Positions 28,462 to 36,744 of a stretch of 64,000 bases of DNA are shown here, in pieces; position 1 is the first letter of the stretch; each line of letters opens with the position of its first letter. The DNA comes from Algoriella xinjiangensis (GTDB lineage: Bacteria > Bacteroidota > Bacteroidia > Flavobacteriales > Weeksellaceae). Both the position numbers and the translations under genes were made by a program. Below the pieces are notes generated by a model. That model did not search any database and had not been told where the DNA came from. It saw only the letters and a list, made by a program, of their open reading frames with translations. The stretch is from contig NZ_FOUZ01000001.1 of assembly GCF_900115015.1 (NCBI RefSeq), positions 186,001-250,000 on the forward strand, in the 5' to 3' direction.

Positions 28462-29436
28462 ATGAAAGCTACTTTAACACTTATTCTGCTATTTTTATTT
28501 AATCATTTTTTATTTGGGAGTGAACCTTATAAAACCATAACAGTTTCTAAAGACGGAAATGGTGATTTCGCAAAAATACAAGAAGCCATAAATTCGGTTC
28601 GTGATTTAGGTCCAGGAGAAGTTTTAATCTTAATTAAAAATGGAATTTATAATGAAAAAATTAATATTCCATCTTGGAAAACTCAACTCAAATTAAAAGG
28701 AGAAAATAAAGAAAAAACCATTATTACAAATGATGATTATGCTGGAAAAATAGATGCTTTAGCTCATCAAAAAATCTTAACCTATACTTCTTATACTTTA
28801 TTGATTGCAGCCGATGATATTATGCTCGAAAATCTAACCATACAAAATACATCTTGCAATCAAGGTCAAGCTGTTGCTTTACATGTAGAAGGCGATCGGT
28901 TTATTGCAAAAAACACTAATATACGAGGTTGTCAAGATACTTTATATACCGCAACTAATAACAGTAGACAATATTATGAAAACTGCTTGATAGAAGGCAC
29001 TACCGATTTTATATTTGGAGAAGCTACAGCTGTTTTTAAAGATTGTATCATCAATAGTTTAGCCAATTCTTTTATTACAGCAAGCGCTTCGGCAAAAGAA
29101 AAACAATTTGGATATGTGTTTTTTGATTGTACTTTAACTGCTTCAAATCATCTAAAAAAAATTTATTTGGGACGACCATGGCGACCATATGCCAAAACAG
29201 TTTTTATCAATACAACAATGAGTAATCATATTTTGGATGAAGGCTGGAATGCTTGGACTGGAGATAAAATGTTTCCCGATAAAGAAAAAACAACTTTTTA
29301 CGCAGAATACAATACCAAAGGAGTTGACACGAAAAAAAGAGTAAACTGGTCGCATCAATTAACTAAAAATCAATTAAAAAAATACACTATCCAAAATATC
29401 TTTAATGGATGGATTCCTAATAAATCATTAAAATGA
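28462..29436 (+). CDS. pectinesterase (CE8), stand-alone
   Basis: This second pectin methylesterase, of 324 residues, removes methyl esters from homogalacturonan. It has a signal peptide (ending FLFGS) and begins the beta-helix with TVSKDGNGDFAKIQEAIN. Catalytic residues are D159 in GCQDTLY, D182 in TDFIFGEAT, R238 in LGRPWRP, and the GQAVALH glutamine. It is similar to the CE8 half of the PL1-CE8 fusion but clearly diverged. Its last four bases overlap the start of the next CE12 gene (ATGA), indicating translational coupling. Confidence 0.94.
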   Translation: MKATLTLILLFLFNHFLFGSEPYKTITVSKDGNGDFAKIQEAINSVRDLGPGEVLILIKNGIYNEKINIPSWKTQLKLKGENKEKTIITNDDYAGKIDALAHQKILTYTSYTLLIAADDIMLENLTIQNTSCNQGQAVALHVEGDRFIAKNTNIRGCQDTLYTATNNSRQYYENCLIEGTTDFIFGEATAVFKDCIINSLANSFITASASAKEKQFGYVFFDCTLTASNHLKKIYLGRPWRPYAKTVFINTTMSNHILDEGWNAWTGDKMFPDKEKTTFYAEYNTKGVDTKKRVNWSHQLTKNQLKKYTIQNIFNGWIPNKSLK

Positions 29437-30173
29437 AAAAAATTACTGCATTTTTATTATTCATCGTCTTCAATACCTTATTATTTGGACAATCAAAACC
29501 AACTTTATTTTTAGTTGGCGATTCTACAATGGCAGATAAAATAAATCCCGATAAAAATCCCGAACATGGTTGGGGCCAAATTTTACCTGAATTATTAAAT
29601 GATAAAATCTTAATTCAAAATCATGCAACTAATGGTCGAAGTTCTAAAAATTTTAGAACAGAAGGTCGTTGGGATAAAGTTGAAAAACAATTAAAAAAAG
29701 GTGATTTTGTAATCATACAATTTGGTCATAATGATCAAAAAATAGAAGATTCGGCTCGGTATACAAATCCAACCACACAATACCGCGCAAATTTGGAGCG
29801 TTATGTACTAGAAACACGTGCAAAAGGTGCAATTCCTATTCTTATGACTTCTATTACACGTAGAAATTTTAACGAAAATGGTGTGTTAATTGACACACAT
29901 GGTTTGTATCCTTTGGTTGTTAGAATGCTCGCAAATGATTTAAAAACTCCGTTGGTTGATTTACAATTATTAACCGAACAAATGGAAGTGAGTTATGGTC
30001 CTGAAAAATCAACACAATTGCATTTACATTTTGAAAAAGGTGAAAATCCTTATTATCCAGAAGCTAAAAATGATGATACACATCTATCCAAATTAGGCGC
30101 TACATTAACGGCAAATTTAGCTGTGAAAGCTTTAATAAAACTAAATATTGGATTTGATAAATTTGTGAAATGA
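29433..30173 (+). CDS. rhamnogalacturonan acetylesterase (CE12), copy 2
   Basis: This 246-residue SGNH hydrolase has a signal peptide ending LLFGQ. Its motifs are GDSTMAD (S31), NHATNGRSSKNF, QFGHNDQK and DDTHLSKLGA. It overlaps the preceding pectinesterase gene by 4 bases and is the last gene of the pectin locus. Methyl- and acetylesterase made together would expose the pectin backbone to PL1 and GH28. No terminator hairpin is evident after it; the next gene has its own promoter. Confidence 0.9.
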   Translation: MKKITAFLLFIVFNTLLFGQSKPTLFLVGDSTMADKINPDKNPEHGWGQILPELLNDKILIQNHATNGRSSKNFRTEGRWDKVEKQLKKGDFVIIQFGHNDQKIEDSARYTNPTTQYRANLERYVLETRAKGAIPILMTSITRRNFNENGVLIDTHGLYPLVVRMLANDLKTPLVDLQLLTEQMEVSYGPEKSTQLHLHFEKGENPYYPEAKNDDTHLSKLGATLTANLAVKALIKLNIGFDKFVK

Positions 30174-30310
30174 TAAAATATTATCTTGATTAACTGTATT
30201 TTTTTACTAATATTTAAAAAATAGATTTCCAACATTTCTTATTCATTATAAATAAATCTTAAATTTTAACATCTATGACTTTAATTAGTCAATATAACAA
30301 TCCTAAAGAT

Positions 30311-30318
30311 TATATTTG
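30311..30318 (+). promoter_or_regulatory. -7 element of the desaturase promoter
   Basis: TATATTTG matches TAnnTTTG, 22 bases before the desaturase ATG. This gives the gene a short leader and marks the boundary with the pectin locus. Confidence 0.5.
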
Positions 30319-30339
30319 TAAAAATATTATAAAATCATA

Positions 30340-31095
30340 ATGACAGCAGTTATCATTATCTTCATCATACATTGGTATGGATCTCTATTTTTTCAGACAT
30401 TTTTTCACCATCGTTATGCTTCACATGCGATGTTTACAATGTCGAGAACATGGGAAAAGATATTCCATATTTTATCATGGATATTTCAAGGATCTTCGTA
30501 TTTAAGTCCTTACACTTATGGTGTTATGCACAGACATCATCACGCGTATGCGGATACAGAAAATGATCCACATTCGCCACAATTTGACAGTAATTTCTTT
30601 ACAATGATGTGGCGTACTCGTAACGTATATAACGATATCGATCACGATCAAGTAGATGTTTTAGCAAAATTTAAAAAAGGAGTTCCATCTTGGAGAAGTT
30701 GGGATAACTTTGCAGGAAACAACGCTGTTCGCTTAGTTTGGGTTATATTTTACATTTTTCTTTATTGGTTGTTTGATGCGCCATTATGGACATATTTTGT
30801 ATTTATTCCATTACAAGCAATGATGAGTCCACTACATGGTGTAATCATCAATTGGTTTTCACACAAATTAGGTTATCGTAATTATGATGTTGGCGATACG
30901 TCGACAAATCTTATGCCGATTGACTGGTTAATGTGGGGAGAATGTTTACATAACAATCACCACAAATTTGGTGGTCGTCCGAACTTTGCCGTTAAAAAAT
31001 GGGAGTTCGACCCAATGTATCCATGTATTTGGGTAATGAATAAATTAAATATTATTCAATTTAAGAAAGGGAAATTAGATACAGATTATATGTAG
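30340..31095 (+). CDS. acyl-CoA / fatty-acid desaturase
   Basis: This 251-residue membrane enzyme introduces a double bond into acyl chains to adjust membrane fluidity. It has the three histidine clusters of the delta-9 desaturase family: HHRYASHAMF near residue 22, HRHHHAYAD near 65, and HNNHHKFGGRPNF near 205. Together they bind the di-iron centre, and the hydrophobic segments between them cross the membrane. It is transcribed alone, with its own promoter and a strong terminator. Confidence 0.88.
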   Translation: MTAVIIIFIIHWYGSLFFQTFFHHRYASHAMFTMSRTWEKIFHILSWIFQGSSYLSPYTYGVMHRHHHAYADTENDPHSPQFDSNFFTMMWRTRNVYNDIDHDQVDVLAKFKKGVPSWRSWDNFAGNNAVRLVWVIFYIFLYWLFDAPLWTYFVFIPLQAMMSPLHGVIINWFSHKLGYRNYDVGDTSTNLMPIDWLMWGECLHNNHHKFGGRPNFAVKKWEFDPMYPCIWVMNKLNIIQFKKGKLDTDYM

Positions 31096-31129
31096 AAAAA
31101 AGCGACTCAAAATTGAGTCGCTTTTTTTA
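31096..31129. terminator. bidirectional terminator
   Basis: AGCGACTCAA (31101-31110) pairs with TTGAGTCGCT (31113-31122), with A-run before and T-run after. It serves the desaturase and the convergent methyltransferase. Confidence 0.88.
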
Positions 31130-31738
31130 TGTCTTTTTATAAACTATACTTTCTATGTAATTCCTAAAAAAATAATTTAGTTTTAATTGCTTGTAATTCT
31201 GCTCAAAAATTGGTTTCATTTTAGGTAATTGAGAAATATCTAAACCAATTATAAGTCTAAAAAAATACAACATCAATTTTGTCATTTCTTTTTGCCAACC
31301 TTTTTGTTGTTGACTAAAATCGACGTAAAACCAAATTCCGTTTGGCATTAAATCTGAGTCAAGTTTCAAAAATAATTCTTCTGCTTTTGATTGTGGAAAA
31401 TGATCAAATAAAAAAGTTGTAAAAATTACATCATATTTTTCTGTTGATTCAAAATCAAAAATATCTGAAACGATAAAATTTATTTTCAGATTACCCGAAA
31501 ATTCTTTCTTTGCCAGCTCAATCATCTTCGAAGAAAAATCAACATAATCAATTTCTAAATTAAGGTTAAGTTTTGCTAATTCCGGAATAAATTTTCCAGC
31601 TCCTCCTCCAGCCCACAAAATTTTATCGCCATCTTTCAAAAAATCTAAAATAGGAAAATGAGCTAAATGTTGTCGATTAAAAAAAACAAGTTGACTGAGA
31701 TTATGATAATATGGCGCAATAAAATTGTAATTCATCAT
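31127..31738 (-). CDS. class I SAM-dependent methyltransferase
   Basis: This 203-residue protein has a Rossmann-type methyltransferase core. WAGGGAGKF near residue 42 is the SAM-binding glycine loop (motif I), DYVDFSS near 65 ends strand 2, and FTTFLFDHFP near 105 is motif IV. It looks like the UbiE/small-molecule methyltransferase group. Its start overlaps the end of the UbiA-like gene by 4 bases. A methyltransferase coupled to a UbiA-like protein suggests modification of a prenylated or other lipid molecule, but no substrate can be assigned. Confidence 0.75.
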   Translation of the reverse strand: MMNYNFIAPYYHNLSQLVFFNRQHLAHFPILDFLKDGDKILWAGGGAGKFIPELAKLNLNLEIDYVDFSSKMIELAKKEFSGNLKINFIVSDIFDFESTEKYDVIFTTFLFDHFPQSKAEELFLKLDSDLMPNGIWFYVDFSQQQKGWQKEMTKLMLYFFRLIIGLDISQLPKMKPIFEQNYKQLKLNYFFRNYIESIVYKKT

Positions 31739-32646
31739 TCAAATAATAAGACACTTAAAATTCCGCAAATTGCCTTGAAAAAAATCATTCCATCAATTGC
31801 TATTAAATAATATAAAATTGGTCTTGGACGATTTAATTTGAACGCGAAAATTGCAAGCGCTAATATTGGGAAAAGCATAAATAATATTCTGTGCCAAGCT
31901 AATCCGTACCAAATTCCAAAAATCAAGAAACTTAAAAATCCGAGAAATATCAATGGTAAAATGATTCGGTTTAATGTAAAATGATAACCATATTTTACAA
32001 CAAATGTTTTTAGATTTTTATTGCTATCGTCTTCATAATCTTTCAAATCAAATAAAATTGCGTTGACAACACAATACATAAATGTCTGAGAAAATAGAAA
32101 ATAAAATTTTGCATCAAGGTTAAAATGTGTTCCATTTTCTAGCATCAAAAATAATACTGGAAAAAAAACGGTTGTTATTGCCCACGTCCAACCAATTAAA
32201 AATGGTTTTAACCACATGGTTTTTCTCAGCGAAATTCCTAATTTCAAATCGTAATAACCAATCGTCAAAATTCCTGTGAAAATAAGTACTAGAATCCATT
32301 TCCAAGAAATGATAGCAAGATTTGGTAAACTTTTAAAACCTAAAATTAAGCCAGAAATAAAACAAATTATTATTAAAAAAATAGTGACTATTTTGACAAT
32401 TTTACGGTGATTGATATAAAATTGTGTTCGTGGATTTATCGAATAATTTATCTTTTTTGAAATACGATAAGCATACAAATAAAATAAAACGGTAAGCGAA
32501 CTGATAAAAATATAATATTCAGGCGAATTAAAAGGTAAACCAATTTTGACGGTTGTCTCTACATTGAGCGCAATTGAAAGTAGTATTAAAAAAAAATTGG
32601 AGAAAAAAATGCTTTCGACAAACCGATTACTCATTTTCTTCTCCAT
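31735..32646 (-). CDS. UbiA-like polytopic membrane protein
   Basis: This 303-residue protein has about eight or nine hydrophobic helices. The segment DLKDYEDDSNKNLKTFVVKYG resembles the second aspartate motif (DxxxD) of UbiA prenyltransferases. The first NDxxD motif is not obvious; ISYDLKL-like residues are absent and the first loop reads INPRTQFYINHRK. It may be a diverged UbiA-family enzyme or an inactive relative. It lies 12 bases after a LytTR response regulator gene and overlaps a methyltransferase gene. A second start (M5) is possible. Confidence 0.55.
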   Translation of the reverse strand: MEKKMSNRFVESIFFSNFFLILLSIALNVETTVKIGLPFNSPEYYIFISSLTVLFYLYAYRISKKINYSINPRTQFYINHRKIVKIVTIFLIIICFISGLILGFKSLPNLAIISWKWILVLIFTGILTIGYYDLKLGISLRKTMWLKPFLIGWTWAITTVFFPVLFLMLENGTHFNLDAKFYFLFSQTFMYCVVNAILFDLKDYEDDSNKNLKTFVVKYGYHFTLNRIILPLIFLGFLSFLIFGIWYGLAWHRILFMLFPILALAIFAFKLNRPRPILYYLIAIDGMIFFKAICGILSVLLFE

Positions 32647-32658
32647 TCCTCTAAATCT

Positions 32659-33345
32659 TTAATCTTTGAACATATCTGAGACCGAATTTTTGTAAGTATC
32701 CCCAATCGGTATCTCTTGATTATTCAAATATAGCACTTTATTTTGAATCGATTTAATTTTTTTTAATGGAACAATAAACGAACGATGAACACGAATAAAT
32801 AATTTTTCGGGTAATTTTTCTAAAATAGATTTCATCGAAATCCTTGCCGTAATCTTCTTATTATCAATTAAATGTATTTTTACATAATCATCTAAACCTT
32901 CGATAAATAAAATATCATCGTACAAAATTTTGTTCAATTTATAATCTGCTCTAATAGTCAAATAATCAGAATCTTCTGCTAATTTTTTATCTACCAAAAT
33001 CAACACTGCTTTGTTTATTGCTTCTTCAAAACGCTCGTATTCTATCGGTTTCAGCAAATAATCGAGCGCCGAAACATTAAAACCATCAAGCGCATATTCT
33101 GCAAAAGCAGTTGTAAAAATTACTGGAATTTTCTTCTCTAAATTTTTATAAAAATCCATTCCATTTATTCGCGAAATCTGAATATCCAAAAACATCAAAT
33201 CAATCGGAAATTGATTGATATATTTTTGCGCATCTTTTAGATTAGAAAAAGTTTTGACCAAATCTATATGACTATTTCTAGCACAATAATTTTCGATTAC
33301 CATCAGCGCCAAAGGTTCGTCATCTATAGCAATTGCTCTAATCAT
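32659..33345 (-). CDS. LytTR-family response regulator
   Basis: This 228-residue regulator has a receiver domain (about 1-115) with the acidic pocket IDDE at 8-10, phospho-acceptor D54 in MFLDIQI, and the conserved lysine in LLKPIEYERF. A C-terminal LytTR DNA-binding domain (about 130-228) has LFIEGLDDYVKIHL and FIRVHRSFIVPLKKI. It pairs with the histidine kinase upstream, whose coding end overlaps its start by 8 bases, and probably controls genes at direct-repeat LytTR sites. Confidence 0.92.
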   Translation of the reverse strand: MIRAIAIDDEPLALMVIENYCARNSHIDLVKTFSNLKDAQKYINQFPIDLMFLDIQISRINGMDFYKNLEKKIPVIFTTAFAEYALDGFNVSALDYLLKPIEYERFEEAINKAVLILVDKKLAEDSDYLTIRADYKLNKILYDDILFIEGLDDYVKIHLIDNKKITARISMKSILEKLPEKLFIRVHRSFIVPLKKIKSIQNKVLYLNNQEIPIGDTYKNSVSDMFKD

Positions 33346-34375
33346 TTAATTCTAATTTTAGTTCTACAAAAAATCGGTCAACCGTTTCATTTATTGATAA
33401 TTGATAACGATTGGCATAAATATAATTCAATCTTTTTTTAGTATTCGAAATTCCAATTTCACTTTTTTCTTCATCAGAAAATTCTTCATCCGATTTTAAA
33501 TTTTCAACTTTCAGAGTCAATACTTGTTCTACAATTTCTAAATTAATTTTTATTGGATTATTTTCATCATCAATCACGCCATATTTAAATGCATTTTCTA
33601 TAAAATTAATCAACAACAAAGGTGATATTTTTAGATTTAATGGATTTCCTATAATTTCGAATAAAATAGAATTTTTGGTTACTAAACGTAATTGTTGCAA
33701 CTGAATATAATTTTTTATATACTCCAAATCTTGTTGCAACGACACAAAATCTTTCGAAGAATCAGAAACTACAAATCGCATCATTTTTGACAATTTCATT
33801 ACCGCATCTGACGCATAATCAGACTTTTGCAGCGTTAATGCGTATATATTATTTAGTGTATTAAACAAAAAATGAGGATTAATTTGCGCACGTAAATACG
33901 CAATTTCCGATAATTGCTTTTCTTCTTTTACTTCTTGGTAACTTTTATTTTGACGAATAAAAAGCGAGATTAAAGTTAAACAAAAGAACAACAATATTTT
34001 AGGACTCCACATCATAAAAGGCGGCGGTTTACGAAAACGTTCTCCTTTAAATTCTCCAACTTTTGGCAAATCTTTTTTAAGCTGAAAAAGCATTTCAGGC
34101 ACTTGATAAACAATAAGAAAGCACAACAAAAGCGCAATTATGTAAAATAGATACTTCTTTTTAAAATAAATCCTTGGAATTAGGTAGAAATAATTCAAGA
34201 AAAAGAACCCTAAAAGCAAAATATTTTCGGTTAACATTCGCTTGAAACGCATGGTTTGAAAAATATTCTGTTGCTGTTCAAAATTTGGAACAACCAAAAA
34301 CGGAATCAATATAAAAAGAATTGAAACACCGAAAAAGATTATATTTTCTCTGTTTGTAATTTTAAGTTTATTCAT
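33338..34375 (-). CDS. LytS-like sensor histidine kinase
   Basis: This 345-residue kinase has four N-terminal membrane helices (about 12-30, 50-68, 76-95 and 125-142) with no obvious extracellular sensor domain. A short coiled segment leads to the LytS/YehU-type phosphoacceptor domain AQINPHFLFNTLNNIY (H168). The HATPase domain follows, with N-box LLINFIENAFKYGV and a G-rich lid EIGISNTKKRL. It would phosphorylate the adjacent LytTR regulator. It heads a four-gene run: kinase, regulator, UbiA-like protein, methyltransferase. Confidence 0.92.
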   Translation of the reverse strand: MNKLKITNRENIIFFGVSILFILIPFLVVPNFEQQQNIFQTMRFKRMLTENILLLGFFFLNYFYLIPRIYFKKKYLFYIIALLLCFLIVYQVPEMLFQLKKDLPKVGEFKGERFRKPPPFMMWSPKILLFFCLTLISLFIRQNKSYQEVKEEKQLSEIAYLRAQINPHFLFNTLNNIYALTLQKSDYASDAVMKLSKMMRFVVSDSSKDFVSLQQDLEYIKNYIQLQQLRLVTKNSILFEIIGNPLNLKISPLLLINFIENAFKYGVIDDENNPIKINLEIVEQVLTLKVENLKSDEEFSDEEKSEIGISNTKKRLNYIYANRYQLSINETVDRFFVELKLELND

Positions 34376-34475
34376 TTTCTAATTCGATTGATGAATTTAA
34401 ATCATGCGTTTTACTTTACTGTAATATAAATATTGTTTGATACAAAATGTCATTTTTACTTCATTAATTTTTAGT

Positions 34476-35123
34476 TTAATAATCAATAACCATTAACAAT
34501 GAATTTTCGCTTAATGCTTGAAAATTTATAGAATCGTCTGAAGTAATTTCGAGCAAATCTCTAGCTTCTATCAATCGATCATGCACTTCAAAAATTCCAT
34601 TTAAAGGAATAACTAACCAATTTCTTTCACCTTTTTTTAATGGTAATCCTGCTCCTTTTTGTGCATCAAATTTTCCTAGAAATACATTAAATAAATCGTG
34701 ACGAATAATTTTTTGCATTTTGTTTTCTTTCTCAAAATCTATCGGAACTAAAACTTTAGAAATTGGTATTTTTATTTTTGGTAAAAAAAACGAGTAAAAG
34801 CAAGAATAATTATCTTTCAATTCGCCTTCAATTTCTACAATACTTCCTTTTTCTAGGTAATATATAAATGCTTGATTTACTTCTATTTTCCAACTAAAAC
34901 CATTCATATTCAAACGAATACTATTCAATAATGGCAATAAAATAATGTAACCACTTTCTTTAATTATTTTTTGATATGTACCCGATTGATTAATCGCAAC
35001 ATCATCTATAAATGCAAAAGACGAAACCGAATTTGTTTCATTTAAAGCATTAATTCTTAAAAAATTATTCTCAAAAAGATGTCCACTTTCTGCTTTACAC
35101 AATTTTACCATATCCTCATTCAT
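34476..35123 (-). CDS. pirin-like/bicupin protein, function unknown
   Basis: This 215-residue protein has no signal peptide. The second half (LPLKKGERNWLVIPLNGIFEVHDRLIEARDLLEI) resembles the C-terminal cupin of pirin-like and quercetin-dioxygenase-like proteins (YhaK type). The first half is a weaker cupin-like beta sequence (GYIILLPLLNSIRLNMNGF, FIYYLEKGSIVEI). The HxH metal motif of active pirins is not visible, so a non-catalytic or sensory role is possible. It stands alone between the kinase operon and divergent scoAB. Confidence 0.5.
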   Translation of the reverse strand: MNEDMVKLCKAESGHLFENNFLRINALNETNSVSSFAFIDDVAINQSGTYQKIIKESGYIILLPLLNSIRLNMNGFSWKIEVNQAFIYYLEKGSIVEIEGELKDNYSCFYSFFLPKIKIPISKVLVPIDFEKENKMQKIIRHDLFNVFLGKFDAQKGAGLPLKKGERNWLVIPLNGIFEVHDRLIEARDLLEITSDDSINFQALSENSLLMVIDY

Positions 35124-35274
35124 GTTAAATTCAAATGTAGAACAAGCAATTTATCCGAATAAATTTTAGAGGTAAACGCAACTATTTTGTAGGTTAATAG
35201 AAAAATGGATTGATAATTTTCAAAAATTATTATCTTTAACAGTAAATAGTAAAACGCAATCAAACACAACAAAA

Positions 35275-35988
35275 ATGATAAACAAAAAAGTAAACAGCCT
35301 TGACGAAGCACTGCAAGGTGTAGAAAGCGGAATGACGCTTGCTGTTGGTGGCTTTGGACTTTCTGGTATTCCCGAAAATTTAATTCAAGGTTTAGTTGAT
35401 AAAAAAATTAATAATTTAACTTGTATCAGTAACAATGCTGGTGTAGATGATTTTGGATTAGGATTATTGTTACAAGGTCGTCAAATCAAAAAAATGATTT
35501 CTTCTTATGTTGGCGAAAATGCAGAATTTGAACGCCAAATGTTATCGGGAGAATTAGAAGTAGAATTAATTCCACAAGGAACATTAGCAACACGTTTGAT
35601 GGCAGCTGGATATGGTATGCCTGCAATTTTTACGCCCGCAGGTGTTGGAACTGAAGTTGCGGAAGGAAAAGAAATTAGAAAATTTACTTTTCATGGAATT
35701 GAAAAAGAATATTTATTAGAATATGCTTTCGAGCCAGATTTTGCAATTGTAAAAGCTTGGAAAGGCGACACGGCTGGTAATTTGGTTTACCGCGGTGCAA
35801 CTGCAAATTTTAATCATCCTGCTGCAATGTGCGGAAAAATTACAATTGCGGAAGTAGAAGAATTGGTAGAAATTGGGGAATTAGATCCAAATCAAATTCA
35901 TACGCCAGGCGTTTACATCAATCGTATTATACAAGGAAAAAAATACGAAAAGCGAATTGAAAATAAAACTGTTCAACCAAAACCATAA
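35275..35988 (+). CDS. scoA: 3-oxoacid CoA-transferase, subunit A
   Basis: Subunit A of succinyl-CoA:3-ketoacid CoA transferase transfers CoA from succinyl-CoA to acetoacetate for ketone-body or branched-chain amino acid use. The 237-residue product has the family start VNSLDEALQGVESGMTLAVGG, the GFGLSGIPENLI loop that binds CoA, and the late block TAGNLVYRGATANFNHPAA. It ends 6 bases before scoB, and the two subunits form the active complex. Confidence 0.93.
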   Translation: MINKKVNSLDEALQGVESGMTLAVGGFGLSGIPENLIQGLVDKKINNLTCISNNAGVDDFGLGLLLQGRQIKKMISSYVGENAEFERQMLSGELEVELIPQGTLATRLMAAGYGMPAIFTPAGVGTEVAEGKEIRKFTFHGIEKEYLLEYAFEPDFAIVKAWKGDTAGNLVYRGATANFNHPAAMCGKITIAEVEELVEIGELDPNQIHTPGVYINRIIQGKKYEKRIENKTVQPKP

Positions 35989-35994
35989 GAAGCG

Positions 35995-36651
35995 ATGTTA
36001 GATAAAAACGGAATTGCAAAACGAATTGCAAAAGAAGTAAAAGATGGATATTATGTGAATTTAGGAATCGGAATTCCTACGTTGGTTGCCAATTATATTC
36101 CCGAAAATGTAAATGTTGTTTTACAATCAGAAAATGGTTTATTGGGAATGGGTCCTTTTCCTATTGATGGCGAAGAAGATCCAGATTTTATAAATGCAGG
36201 TAAACAAACAATTACAACTTTACCAGGATCAGTTTTCTTTGATTCGGCAATGAGTTTTGGAATGATTAGAGCCAGAAAAATAAATTTAACAATTTTAGGT
36301 GCGATGGAAGTTTCTGAAAATGGTGATATCGCCAATTGGAAAATTCCTGGAAAAATGGTAAAAGGAATGGGTGGCGCAATGGATTTGGTTGCTTCGGCTG
36401 ATAATATTATTGTTGCAATGCAACATGTGAATAAAGCTGGAGAATCTAAATTATTACAAAATTGTTCGTTACCACTAACTGGTATTAAATGTGTTAAGAA
36501 AGTTGTAACCGAATTGGCGGTTTTAGAAATATTACCCGAAGGCGGTTTCAAATTACTAGAACGTGCACCAGGCGTATCTGTAGAAGATATAAAAAATGCA
36601 ACAGAAGGAAAATTAATCATAGAAGGAGAAATTCCCGAGATGGATATATAA
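35995..36651 (+). CDS. scoB: 3-oxoacid CoA-transferase, subunit B
   Basis: This 218-residue beta subunit carries the catalytic glutamate in QSENGLLGMGP near residue 43, which forms the glutamyl-CoA thioester. Other marks are LGIGIPTLVANYIPENV near 24-40, ISFG-type block MSFGMIRARKINLTILGA near 85-102, and GKMVKGMGGAMDLV near 118. It is co-transcribed with scoA and closed by a hairpin terminator. Confidence 0.94.
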   Translation: MLDKNGIAKRIAKEVKDGYYVNLGIGIPTLVANYIPENVNVVLQSENGLLGMGPFPIDGEEDPDFINAGKQTITTLPGSVFFDSAMSFGMIRARKINLTILGAMEVSENGDIANWKIPGKMVKGMGGAMDLVASADNIIVAMQHVNKAGESKLLQNCSLPLTGIKCVKKVVTELAVLEILPEGGFKLLERAPGVSVEDIKNATEGKLIIEGEIPEMDI

Positions 36652-36655
36652 GTAT

Positions 36656-36690
36656 AAAAGGAAGGCGAAAAAGCTTTCCTTTTTTATTTC
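36656..36690 (+). terminator. terminator of scoAB
   Basis: AAAAGGAAGGC (36656-36666) pairs with GCTTTCCTTTT (36673-36683), including one G-U pair, followed by a T-run. Confidence 0.85.
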
Positions 36691-36744
36691 AATTCAATGA
36701 TTTCGATTAACTTTAAATTTAATTAATACTTTAATCGAAAATAC

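Noticed and set aside
36093-36620. Long reading frame (175 codons) antisense to scoB
   Set aside because: It lies wholly within the confidently identified scoB on the other strand, shows no known motif, and fits codon bias of the sense gene.
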